From assembly GCA_035772735.1 (NCBI GenBank), contig JASDFA010000018.1:136963501-137027500 (forward strand): a DNA stretch of 64,000 nt, written 5' to 3'. This DNA comes from Datura wrightii (lineage: Eukaryota > Streptophyta > Magnoliopsida > Solanales > Solanaceae). Made by a program: the position numbers and the translations under genes. This document shows, piece by piece, positions 33,822 to 45,528 of the stretch. How positions within the stretch are numbered: the first letter of the stretch is position 1; each line of letters starts with the position of its first letter. Under the pieces are notes generated by a model. It had not been told where the DNA came from, ran no database searches, and worked only from the letters and a program-made list of their open reading frames with translations.

Positions 33822-36800
33822 TGTTACACCCCATAAGTTTCTAGCACTTAGTTGGCCTATTTGCATGTTGGTTGGGAGTTTTAGAATCCCATACGTATGA
33901 TGAAAGGGCCCGGGGAAAGGCCGAACGAGTGCCAAGTTGGAATTTTGCAAGAGGAGGCTGAACTGCGCTGCCCAAAGGGGCAAAGTGGCACAAAGTTGGG
34001 ACCTCTGCGTTAGCCAACGTGGCACGGAGCAAAAATGGCGCGTTGACCATGCATTTTGCTGCAAGTATATAAAGGCCTTACTCTTCCAGTTTAAGTTATT
34101 TTCCATGTTCACACGATCAGAACAGGGGGAGGACGAAGGGTTACTATAAATTTCCATCCGATTACGCCGTCAAATGCAGTCCAAAGTAAAATTAACTTCG
34201 GGTATGAAAGTATAAGGCTGCAGGGAACATTTCTAAGGAGTTAGTTTTGCGAAAATCGCCGGGTGAATCGTCGTTCCACAGAGTCAAAGTGATTGGAATT
34301 GCTCCGAACTAGTGCTAATACACTCCTAGCCTTAAAGTGAATATTTGTCCCTTCTAGACTCCCGAGAAATTACGAGTTTTCGATTGTTCTTCAATAAGTC
34401 GAAGAATAGTCATTATATAGACTTAAAGTATTGTTTCTTCTAGTATAAGTAATGAAGTTAGTTATATTCTTTTGAGGATATGATTACTGTTGGAAGGAAC
34501 AGCTGAATACTAGCCAAACCTCGCCAGTTAATCGGTAAATCGGCAGTCGAGGTATGTAAAGGTTGTTTCTTTCTGCAAGTTAGCTCCTCCTGTATAGTAA
34601 AATAGTGTAAATCTCAGTAAAGTATTTCAGAAATATTATATCACGTTCAGTATGAAGCTCTTTAAGGCATGTCAGAAATTAATATTATATTCAGTATGTA
34701 TCACATGTAGTCATTGATATACATACAGAAATATTATATATATTGTGAGTGACTGCTAATAGGGATTACAGTTACACAGATTCTGGTTAGCTACTAGGAA
34801 GTGTATGCAGATCGTACTGCAGGACCCCTCGCTAAAAGGGAGCAGGTTAAATGTGATTCACGTATGACGCTATCGAAACTCTTTTAGTTCTTAGTTTATT
34901 GTGATGGTAGACTTATATGTTGTTGCAAGACCTAGACTTCATAGCTCGTAAGAGTTAGTAGTCTGAATCAGATGGTTAGATGGTATGGGCGCAATGAAGT
35001 GGTCTAACGACCAGTTGGCGCCTGTATTGGCAGGAAAGTATCATTAGAGGTCAGTAAGGTTATTCCATGTTCTAGAACCAGAAATAGACACAGAATAAGT
35101 ACATTCCATAGTTTGCAACACCAGAGTTCTCCAGTATGTTGAGTGATCGTACATCGTCCTTTCAGCCTTATCGGTGATTTCCAGTCTTAGTCGACGTAAC
35201 AGTTATCATGTAGGACACCAAGCAAGCCAGCCCAGTCGTCCCAGTGAGATAAACCCGTGGGTACCCCAAGGAGGGCCAGTGATGGGTTAGTACCCTAGTT
35301 GGTTCTCGTAAGGTATTTAGGTATAGAGTCCCAGGAGAGGACCAGTCCTTATAGAATTGGCCATAAGACTGAGAATTACCATGAACAACAATATAGATTC
35401 AAGAGGATTCAGACAAGGCCTAAGGAGTGGGTAGTACTCTACTAGTATAATGTTTACCTAGTTAAGGTGATCGGTAAGCTCCCTATGGAGACCAAGGACC
35501 GATCGCCTAGAAGCAAGTTCGACCAATCCCAGCTCTATAGTTGTTTAATTAGAAAAATAAAGTAGTCAGCTGTCTGTAACCCCACAGTTATGCTTGAGCT
35601 ACAGATGTCCGAGTAGGACATTCGGAGCATTGTTAGACTACTTCAGGCCTCACTCTCTTCAACCCAGATTATTTGAGATCGTGATCACTATCAGAATCCT
35701 CTGATCAAATGCGTGCACATGGTGTGCAGACAGTCATACATATTATACCAAAAGCGAGTAGCATCAGTATGCCTAGAAGGCCAGGTACGCTCTCGTTGTA
35801 CAGATGGATATATTTGTATGTTTCTCCAGCATAGTAATCCATGATGACTCTCAGTGGAGTGTGCCAGAGATTATATTATTATCATATTCAGTGTGTATTA
35901 TATTTGGTTATTTCTATCAGTTGAGACTTGATTGTATTGTTTTGGGTTGGATTACCTAGCTTCCATGACTGCCCCAGGGTTAATGGCAGTATCGAGTCGT
36001 CCGCCAGAGGGCGAGGATATTTCGCTCTACGGAGTGGCATGTCGTCTGCTAGGGACGAATATGGGATGCCAGTTTCCCCATATTTTTCCATGGTTGTCCT
36101 TTATACACCCCCATCGAGCGCTTGCGCCTGGGGTGTTGATTTCATGAGTCCTCCAGACTCAGGTACAGTTATAGTCTGGGGCCCAGCGGGCCCACGTTGC
36201 ATTCCCACGGGACCGGTAGGTTGCTTATAGTTACTAGGTGTTATGGTATGACTTGGGTTGGGGTAAATAGATTGTGATGATTGTACCTTCCGGCTTGTGG
36301 GGCCAGGTAAAATTTATGTTGTGTTATGGTATGTCATGTTATTTTAGTTGTGGTTAGATAGACAGTAGGATGCCACGTTACCAGGTACGACTCCTACTCT
36401 TTTCAGAATAGTTAAGGTTAGCCCCGAACCCACTATTCCAGTCAGTTTCAGTCTGTCTTTCTTATTGCTGCAGTTACTATCAGTTTCATTATTTACTTTC
36501 ATTTATTTTAGTTTTTGCTTTGCTTACTCAGTACCAGTGGTACTGACGCGCGTTTTGGGGAGCTGCATTACTTGCATGTAGGTACACATAGATGAGGAGC
36601 ATATCCGTCGTAGTTCCAGTCAGCGGTACAGAGCCTTCAGCTCCTTTCATCCGGAGCTTGGAAGACAGAGGTTTACTTTCTACTTGTCTGTACAGGATGG
36701 GTAAGCTGGGGCCCTGTCCCGACTATCTTATTATTCTTAGAGGCTTGCAGATTGTATATTTTCCTTGTGGTTAGCTGTATTGGCCGTGTTGGGGCTTATT

Positions 36801-37128
36801 CAGTTGTTTGGTTTTGGCCTTGTCGGTCACAAATCATTTTAGTGCTCGATTTTATTGCTCAGATATAACTAGACAGCATGGTGGCCTTGTCGGCCCCATA
36901 GGACCCCTTGCAGTTGGTTGTTTTGGTTAGCTGTTTATATCCTTATAGGTGGCTATAGGACTTATCGCCCGGAGGCTGTGTTTACAACCTTTATATAGCC
37001 CCTCGTTTTCTTGATTTCAGAGTTAGAGTCAGCCTTACACAAGATGTGCTTAGGCTAAGCTAGTTCGGCAGTCCAGGTCCTAGTAGGGCACCAGGTTCCA
37101 GTCATGCCTCCTAAGGCGGGGCGTGATA
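33822..37128 (+). repeat. 3' LTR of element H
   Basis: It runs from TGTTACACCCCATAAG to GCGTGATA, followed by the target duplication ttatt at 37129-37133. It has the same promoter block as the 5' copy (AGTGGCACAAAG near 33986, TATAAAGG near 34068). Confidence 0.9.
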
Positions 37129-37133
37129 TTATT

Positions 37134-38190
37134 ACCTCAAGAAGGAATACCAATTCACACAAATAGTTTTTTTTTCTCTTTTTGTTTTCTTTTTGATTCA
37201 TCTTTTGGTGCACTTTGACAAAAGATTATGTTCCCTTCACACTATGATTCTTATCATCCCCCTTTGTATTACATACCTCCAAACTTAGGCTCTTGCCTCA
37301 TTTTTCACACTTGCTTTTCTCACTCCCTATTTCTTAGGCCTTGAGCCTTACTTCAACACTTCACTTGTCACTAGCATTTAGGGAGAAAGAGGGCCAAAAG
37401 AGGTATTAAGAATGGTCTTAAGGCTTGTAATGTGGTTGCTAAGGAAAGGTTTTAAGGCTCAAAATTGGCTAACAAGGATTAATGATCATGGAGGGAATAT
37501 GGTTAAAGTGGCTAGAGATATAAGGGCCTACACTCATTTTCTTGGTGTAACTACATCTAGGATTTCACCTTGAATCACATGTGGGGCAAGTTCTTGAAAA
37601 GATGCGATGCACAAGATTCACAAAAATATGCTCACCACACAAAGCATCACCCATAGAGGGTCTACAAGTGTCATTTTTTCAAACATAACATCACATTAGG
37701 ACATCAATAAAGCAAACATCATAAGTCAAGCAAGGAATTTACAATGTACGGCCAAGATTACTATGCTACAGTGTCAACACTTGCTCATTATCTTCATCCT
37801 CGTGTCCTTGTTTTCACATTTTCATTTCTAACACAAGAAAAATTTTACTTTGTGCCTCTTAAAACTTCCCAACATATTCAAAGTGACATGACATTTTCCC
37901 TTAAGAATGTCTCCATTCAAACCATTATCTGGAAAAGCCAACCTGGTTATTTCTACCCTACTATTTATAGTGGTGAAAAAGAAACACAATTTTGGGGTCA
38001 TCTCATTCAAAAAATTTCAAAATATGATGCTTAAAATCGAAGACCCAATTTGGTCACTAAATACCAATCACAAAAAGAATCAAACCCAATTCATTCATTC
38101 ATTTATAGAAAAAAAACACACCTGACAAGGGCAATCATCGACCACAACAGCCCGACAAAGGCTGGACCTACTCAAACTTAAATAGAAACC
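37134..38190 (-). other. 3' noncoding region of element I (part 2)
   Basis: There is no supported gene. This continues 27983 once H is set aside. It lies between the accessory ORF of I and its LTR, in the same position as the long noncoding stretch of B, C and D. The plus-strand open frames at 37744-38125 show no recognisable domain. Confidence 0.5.
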
Positions 38191-39344
38191 TAAAAATTGC
38201 TCAAGAAACAAATCTTCCCCCATCAAAAGCGCTCATGCCTCCCCCACTTAAGATCATACATTGTCCCCAACGTAAATATGCAAAAAGGAAAATGGGACAA
38301 AGAACTCCCTGAGCGGGTAACTCCTCCTCATCTTCCTTAGCCTTACCACCATCACCTCTACTGGCATCACCAATCCCAGTGAAATCGTCTCCCAACCCTT
38401 CTAACAAGTCATCAATTTGCCCCTAAGCTGAGGGCGGAACATTCATTGCAGCATCCAAGGAGCTCATGTCGGGCACTTCGACCGAAGTCTCACTCTTCGA
38501 TTCCTACACTTTAATTCGCAGAGAAGTGACTGCCCTTCTACAGCATCCACCCTCTTGTATAATGTGGCGACATTCTCATACAGTGATTTGAGCTCCTTCT
38601 TGGTTGTTTTGGAAATGTGAGCTGGGAGGCTCTTGCACAAACATTGAAGATGGATTTCATGCGAGTTTGTCATCTCCACAAGGCGATGGAGACCACTGGG
38701 CTGAGAAGATTAGGGAGGTGGAGAGACTCTTTGTTGGGGCATGTCACCCAATGTTTGGCTCAACATGTCAAGTTGGGGCACATTGGATTCTGGGGCAATT
38801 GGTGATTGGGCTGACCCATGGGAGAGAGATTCTTCTTGCACGCCAAAGGCTTGCAAGCGCTTCCTTTTTATTATTGGTGCCTTAGCATCCCTCTTCACTC
38901 ACTATTGATTATACCTTAAGCCACGGGAGGAGTTTCATTAGGGAATAGAGGCATCCCAGCTATTGAGAAAAGCTAGGAAATTAAAACAGCATAAGGCATT
39001 GAGGTAGTAGATTGCCTGGCCTTCCTTTTCATCTATTGACCAAAAAATTCCCCGAAGTTGATGGGGATTCCCGTCATTATACAAGAAATAAGAATTGTTG
39101 TTTCAAGTTTGACCCTCTTCTCATTCATTGAGGGGATAATCCGAGCACAAGTAAAGTCGAGCCACAGCTTGGCCTCAAACTTCAAGTCATGGCGAGAGAT
39201 ATTGCCACCCATAGAGGCCTACAAAGGATTGTCAACTGCAATAATGCGGCCTATCCATGAAAATTGGTCCTTCATATCGGCCACCCGTGCCATGTACTCT
39301 GTAGTGGAGTCAATTTCAACCTCCCAGAACAGATAGTTTATAGC
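38191..39344 (-). pseudogene. Accessory ORF of element I, C-terminal part
   Basis: On the minus strand from 39344 the frame reads NYLFWEVEIDSTTEYMARVA and DMKDQFSWIGRII, motifs of the plant accessory proteins of Athila/Tat-like elements, and continues into a polar C-terminal half (IIKRKRLQAF, SPIAPESNVPQL). Several stops and shifts break it, notably around 38700 and 38450. The N-terminal part lies at 41731-42151 beyond a solo LTR. No membrane segment or signal peptide is seen. The function is unknown. It is a different, longer type than the accessory ORFs of B, C and D. Confidence 0.65.
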
Positions 39345-41730
39345 AGTTATTATACCCCGAGAATTCAAGAATCGGACCTGGAAGTGAACCGGAGAAAAAC
39401 TAGAACATGATGCAGCAGTTGCAGAATGAGTAACTAAACCACTCGTGAAAAGACCCCATGAGTCATCAAGTGACTCGTGGGAAGGCCTGCAAGGATGAGG
39501 GACTCGAGGTCCATACGGGTGATGTAACGACTCGTGGTCGGACACCACTAGTCGTTATGTCAGTCGTGGGGTGGTTCTAGAGGAAGATTGGAAAATTTGT
39601 CTAGTGCACTTGACAGGAAGTGGCAAAAATTCATGGCTACTGGGGACGAGTCGTCATGTCACTTGTTTGGAGCCCTGACAGACCAGTTATCCGGTGAACT
39701 TAACAAGCAAATCAACAGATCGTGTGCCCTGGTTACGAGTCATCGGGTCGTCTGTTGGGACCCCCTGACAGTTATTTTCATCAATTTCGCTAAGGGTTTT
39801 TTCATAATTCCTAAGTTCAAAGGGCCTATACTACATCATTTTAAGCTTATAATAGAGGGTTTTTAGCAGATAAAAACCCATCTTAGGCCATTACTTTCAT
39901 CCATGCAAGGTTGGGGGATTGAGGAGAAGAATCAAGGTGAATTCTCAAGGTTTCCAATTGGAATCTCTGCTGGGCAATTAGGAAGGGTTAGAATTCTTCA
40001 ATCCTAGGTATGTAAGGCTATGAGTGGGTGCTTCATTCCACACCCATGCCCATTCCCAATCAATTTGTGATTGGTTTGTGATGATCAAGTATGGGTTTTC
40101 ATTCAAATTGTATTATTCTTCCATCTCCACTCATGGGTATGATTAAATTGAGTTGATATTGGGAATTTACTGAGTTTGGGCGGATTCTAACTTAATTTAT
40201 TTTACAAAATTATCTTTCAAAAATTGAATCTAAAACGCCCATGTATGGATAGTTCATATAGAATGTGATGATGATGGAGTAGATGATGAGGGGCATGTTT
40301 CCAACCTTACCCATGTTTTGATGATGTTTTCAAAGAAGATTAAATAGACCCAAGTATGCTAGAGCTTTGGGTTATGCCCAAATGATGATTTTATATTGTG
40401 ATTTTTCCACCAACATGAGCTTATAACATGGTGGAGATGAAATTGTTCTTTAACCCTTTTGTGAATTCTAGCTTGTGGTATGTTTCAAAGAAAAGCCTTC
40501 TCTATGTGAAAATCCTTAATCGATATGTATATTATTGTCGAGCTTTGTCAATGACAATGTTGAGCTTCATTTCACATGATGCTAAGCCTAAGCATGATTT
40601 TATTCTAAGCCTTATCGAAATGAAATTGTTGAGCTTCATATTTATATGATGTCTAGTTTATGAATGATTTCATGTTGAGCTTCATCACTAGACGTTGTTG
40701 AGCTTCGTATTTATATGATGTAGAGCATTGCATGTTTTAGGAGAAGAGTCTAGCACCGAGCGTTTTAAGGGTCAATAACCCTATGCCCCAGAACTATGCG
40801 CCAACATAGGTTAGTTATATTATATTATTAGGACCTTCTCTTGTGAGCTATCCCCGACCCGATCATCCCCTTTCAGCTTGATATCGATATCATGGTAGCG
40901 TCCCTAGCCCTGGAAAGGTTTTGGATGGCTCTACCCACTTGAGTGTAATAGTCGGGACCACATAAGCTCTATCGTGGTATGCTGGTTAAATGACGAGTCT
41001 CCCGCTAGCTATATCATTCAAATTTTCATAACCATTACTCATGATAATTATCTTATGTATGCATTTTAAAGAAACAAGGTTTGACTAATTCTTCAGCTTT
41101 TAATATAAGTGTTATGTTTCAACTTTGAGTCATTCGAGTCAATCATGAAGTTCTAAAGCTATGCATGGTCATTTTATGATAAGAGTAAGATTTCAGAATG
41201 ATTGCATGTAGCCTTCTATTTTCACTTAAAAGTGTATGATATGTCATGGAATGTTTTAAATGATTTATTTACTTAAGCAGTTTTACTTACCTTGCATACT
41301 CAGTACATTCTACGTACTGACCGCATACTTTCTATGCTGCATCATTTCATGATGCAGGATCCGGTTCTCAGATCCAGCCCCATTCGAAGTTGCTTTTCAG
41401 AGTCAGTACCTGCTTGGTTGGTGAGTCCTCATCTTTCGAGGACTATACTTTCAGTTATCTTGGTTGTCTTTTCAGTTTCAGTATTTTTGAGCTATTTGAG
41501 GGAGTGGTCCCATCTTCTCGTCCATATTAGAAGCTTATAAGACTTAGACACGTATTCAGCTTCTAGTGATTATTCTTACGTTATGTTAAGTTAGGCTTCT
41601 GCTGAGTTTATAATTACGGTTTCTTCATGTTTATTGAATGAGTTAGTGTATGCTTATGCCATCGGTTGACTAGGGGTCTCTCGGGGTCCCTTGTCCCATG
41701 TCTAAGATTCGGGTCTATGCTCGGGTCGTG
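39345..41730 (+). repeat. Solo LTR of the F family (2), inside the accessory ORF of I
   Basis: It is a plus-oriented LTR of about 2.4 kb matching 23383-25917 (compare gaattcaagaatcgg near its start). The terminal TG is changed (TTATTATACC). The 5-bp ATAGC occurs at 39340-39344 and 41731-41735. If one copy and the LTR are ignored, the reading frame on either side is continuous, which supports a solo LTR with target duplication. Confidence 0.78.
40536..40735 (+). repeat. Tandem repeat inside solo LTR 2
   Basis: Diverged units with GAGCTTCAT and ATGATGT are spaced roughly 70 bp apart, as in the first solo LTR. Confidence 0.5.
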
Positions 41731-42151
41731 ATAGCGATAGGGGTGGTATCAACTTCCACCCCCGGATCATCACTAATGTCAAGCAGAGGAACTCATCCAC
41801 TTTTCCCCGATGTTGCATACTCACTTGGCGGGCCTGATAGGAGGAATAGAACTCCGTGACCAGTTTGGGGTAGTAAGGTGGCAAAGGGTTGGCAAATGCA
41901 TGCCATTGCCTGTGGGTGAACTGCATGGTGATATTAGGGAAATCAGCTTTCAACCCAGCCAAGTCAAACCTCTTCTCCACCGTGATAGAGCATCCCTGGA
42001 AGATGACATAGTGTACCTTCATATTCGGAACACAGAGAATGATGGCCTCCTTTGTGTTGGCTCGTGGTGGAGCATCTTTTGCTTTGCCTTTGCCCTTGCT
42101 AGAAAATGAAGCAGGGGCCTTACCTTTGCTGGTGTTCTTGGAGGATGACAT
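41731..42151 (-). pseudogene. Accessory ORF of element I, N-terminal part
   Basis: From ATG 42151 the minus strand reads a Ser/Lys-rich start (MSSSKNTSKGKAPASF, GKGKAKDAPP), then KVHYVIFQGCSITVEKRFDL and RQWHAFANPLPPYYPKLVTE. The low-complexity basic start is like the MASRQ...GKGAS start of the B, C and D accessory proteins. A run of five G near 41757 appears to shift the frame just before the solo LTR junction. An acceptor-like CTTGCAG lies upstream at 42169-42175 (complement). The function is unknown. Confidence 0.65.
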
Positions 42152-42398
42152 GATTTGTTTTTTTTTGTCTGCAAGAGGTATGTTAGTGACAATAATGTGA
42201 AGTAGAATTAAAGGAAAAGAAAACTAGTTAAAGAAATAGAACTAAGAAGAAAAGGAAAGTCAAACATTCATGCAAAGATCAGGTGGTACCAGCGGACAAC
42301 CGACGGTTCTCTGAAGACAATTCGCGAACTGTTGACTGACAGTCAATGCTTAACAGAGCACTGCGGGGGACTATTCCATTTTCAGTGGTTCAAGAGGT
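42152..42398 (-). other. Leader region of the accessory ORF of I
   Basis: Noncoding. It holds the acceptor-like site at 42169-42175 and is cut by element C at 42399. I see nothing else here. Confidence 0.4.
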
Positions 42399-43905
42399 TG
42401 TTCGGTGTTTCTAGTGACTACACGCAACTGCACGTGGTCGAACAAGTAGTAAAATGGCTTAGGTAAACCAAGTATCGATCCCACAAGGACTAAACTACGG
42501 TAATAATTAACTTAAGTGTTAATGAACTATATCTTTAAGAATGTAGACAACCAATTAAATAATATTTTGAGAGTTTGATTACTAATTAATAAGAACCTAA
42601 GGAAAAATTATAAAGCGAGTCTGAACTATAGTAATGAGCATGCTGAGGTTAAAACGAACATGCAGGGAAGTAATTTATCGATACCATTCAGTTAATCTTT
42701 CCTTCGGTTGCTAGTCAAGAATTATTGCCTATGGATTGGAACTTTCATCTCCTATCCAACTTAAGAATCATGAACCTTCAATCTACATTTCTGTGATAAA
42801 AGAATTTCATGTTCTAGCCATACAAAACTGATTCCTTAATTTACTAATAAGACTTTCAGATATATTTCTATTCTAAATATAAATCAATTCTCAATTTTTC
42901 CAAATGAAGAAGAGATCATATCCTACAAATTCACAACTTTCCAATTTCTTTCCTTCTCAAAATCAAAATTGGATTTTTTAGATATAAATTAACATTGGCC
43001 AAACATTAATGCAGAAAGAACAAGAATTGATAGACAACCATTGAAGAAAAGATGAAAACTAAAATGATCAACAATTACATTCCACAACAATTGTTCTTAA
43101 CCTCAGCAAGAAGTGAATTTAGCCACTCATTTGTGGATCAAACATCATCAAATGAGTATATATCATACAAACAGTTGAGATAAAAGAGTAAGAGATAGAG
43201 AAACAACCCTAGAACTTTCGTCCCCTCAACTGCCTGTAACCCACGTTCTTGCTCAACCAAGTCAGAATGTTTAAAAATAAACCTAAGTGTGTTATTTATA
43301 CTACTGAGAATTTTTCCCAGAATAAAAAGCAACGTGGCACGGAGTGTATCGCGGAGCACTCCCTCCATTCCATGAGGGTATCGCGGACCCTCTCTAAAAT
43401 TTGCCTCCTCAGAATTTTCACCTTGGCGTGCCACGGCCTGCATCGCGGAGCCTGGCCAATGTGCTACGGTGCTATCGCGCACCTACACTTGAAATTGATG
43501 TCCCAGGTAATTGTACTCAACGTGCCACGGCTTGCATAGCATGGCATTGCCTCCATGTCACGGAGCTAACGCGAGGCTTCACTGGAAATGGCCAAAGTTA
43601 AATCACCCGAGGCAGAATGCCTTAGCAATGGGAGCGTGACACGGCTCCATCGCGGAGCCCTTATTTTTGCCGCTCTTCCTTGACCTTTTCCACTCCTTGT
43701 TTCCAAGTCCATTTCTGATTTTTACCAACATATATCTTAGCTTCCTGAAATTCCATTTTACCTGCAAAACAAGACTAATCATGTTTGTTAGTATAAGTTC
43801 ACATTTTAACTATAAATCACATAAGAATGCACAAATAACGATAGATAACAAAGATGAAATGAAGCATTTGAGTATCACTTGGGCATATAATTCTGCCCAA
43901 GATCA
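42399..43905 (-). repeat. 3' LTR of element C
   Basis: The LTR is 1507 bp. On the minus strand it starts TGATCTTGGG right after the PPT and ends CACCGAACA. It matches the 5' LTR at 63399 onward and is the same family as the B and D LTRs. Confidence 0.9.
43293..43374 (-). promoter_or_regulatory. LTR promoter of C: hairpin module remnant and TATA box
   Basis: Plus-strand CGTGGCACGGAG (43333-43344) is followed after 18 nt by a decayed arm (43363-43374). The minus-strand TATA box TATAAATA is at 43293-43300. The spacer length matches the other copies. Confidence 0.55.
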
Positions 43906-45528
43906 CTTACCCCACACTTAAAACCTTGTCCGTCCTCGAACAATACTCTCACATCTCATGCAATTGACACCCACGCATAGCTACTTTGGCTCGACAATTA
44001 AAGCTACGGCTATACCGATTATTTAATCTAGCAAATCATCAAGAAAACATGCATTGTCTCATCAACACAATGACATACCCCACATTAAGACCTCCTAGAC
44101 TCAAGAATTGACTCTTGATCTTGTCAATCTCATGCAAATCAACTGATCAAGACATCCGACACGAAATTTAATCTCTCATCAAGCATGTGCCCTCACAACA
44201 CAAGAGAATCTCCCCATTTCCAATCACACGATTTCCAAAGCATTACATGTAGGGGTATATGAACACGATTTCGCTCTCTCTCCCAAAGAATTCGCATGCA
44301 TCATGTCATGAACCATAGGCTTGCCTCTAATGTATTACTCCACTAATATAAGGACGCGTGATGTAAGATCACGTAGGACTTAACGGGTTGTAATGTAAGC
44401 TAAGGAACTAGTAAATACTGGGCTAACCAACAATAGCAACTAGCTTCCTTAAGCGCTTTTTAATACATCTCACCATCATTATAGGCATTGTTTCTTGCTT
44501 CATCCTCTCATTCTTGAAATTTTTCTTTGTTTTTGTTCCCATTTATTTAAGCACACTCAACTTAATAACCAAGATTAGTTATACATCATTATTTTATTTA
44601 ATTTAAGCAAGTGCACCTTTGACCTTTTCTTTAACTTTCACCACTTCCGCTTTTCCTTTCTTTTCACAATTCTCACTCCTTTACACTGTGGGAAATTTGT
44701 TTTTCTTGAGCGCTTAAGAGTTTTGGATGAAATTCAAGGCTAATGAAAAGAAGGGATTAAGCTCGGTTTGTACATCTTCAGAGAAAGGAAAAAATAGTCT
44801 AAAGGCTCAATGGGGCTAACTAGGATGTACATTCAAGGTAGGTAGGATAATGGAAAAAACATTCGGTTTAATCAAAGAAATGCCTACATCCTTTCCTACA
44901 ATACACATCCTTCATTTTTTTTCATACACACACCAAGCAAGTTCTAGACACTTCACAATAGCATGGAATAATAGAAAACTCACCTCACACTCATTGCACA
45001 TGCTCAACTCAAGACATATTCACAGACACTTCAATCAGCTAATTACAAGAATTCAATATTAAGCCTCGATCACACCGAATCGAACTTTATGGCCTAGGTA
45101 TCTCAACGTGTTTATGCAATTGCATGCTTTCATACGAATCACCTTCGCAACATAATATCATGTACAACATGTAACGAGAATTTCGAACCATGAAGTAGCG
45201 ACACGTTTGGGAAACAAACAAAAGAAAGAAAATAAAGAGAAACTACTCTTATCGACTACATTTCCCTTAAGACGCTCGTCATCCATCCATCATAGGGAAT
45301 GGTCACTAATTACGAATTCGGTTCAATGGGACTATTCTTGGTAATAGCACCGAAAACAAAGGCCAAGAAACCCAATATAAAAGAAATTTAATGAAAAATT
45401 TTAAAAATTTCGATAATTTTGATAGTAAACAAAAATATTTACACAACAACCATTCAGCAATAGCTCACACAACCATTCAACAACATCTCACACAACAAAC
45501 AACAGCTTAACATTCATTACAACACCAC
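43906..45528 (-). other. Conserved 3' noncoding stretch and PPT of C
   Basis: There is no supported gene. It corresponds in order to 54239-56039 of B. On the minus strand the PPT AAGTGTGGGGT is at 43919-43909, immediately before the LTR. Plus-strand open frame 44850-45062 is the shared antisense frame also seen in D. Confidence 0.65.

Larger units (their letters stand above)
27984..37128 (+). mobile_element. Element H: large-LTR chromovirus derivative with target duplication ttatt
   Basis: The element is about 9.1 kb, with LTRs of 3342 bp (27984-31325) and 3307 bp (33822-37128) and an internal region of only about 2.5 kb. ttatt flanks it on both sides (27979-27983 and 37129-37133). It has a changed tRNA-iMet PBS, a PPT, and only a degraded internal region ending in a chromovirus integrase tail. 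The LTR start TGTTACACCCC and the U5 region are related to element A. With its enzymes missing it is non-autonomous, similar in build to large retrotransposon derivatives. Confidence 0.9.
23313..42398 (-). mobile_element. Element I: Athila/Tat-like element, split by four insertions
   Basis: Pieces that read continuously on the minus strand once other elements are set aside are: LTR (23313-23382 plus 25923-27224), 3' noncoding (27225-27983 plus 37134-38190), accessory ORF (38190-39344 plus 41731-42151) and ORF leader (42152-42398). The intruders are two solo LTRs, element H, and element C at 42399. Gag, pol and 5' LTR of I would lie beyond C, outside the window. Its LTR abuts the RNase H of G, so I probably inserted into G. 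The LTR ends are estimates. Confidence 0.65.

Noticed and set aside
37744..38125. Plus-strand frames in the gap of element I as host genes
   Set aside because: They are short, AT-rich, without motifs, and lie in noncoding sequence of I between its ORF and LTR.
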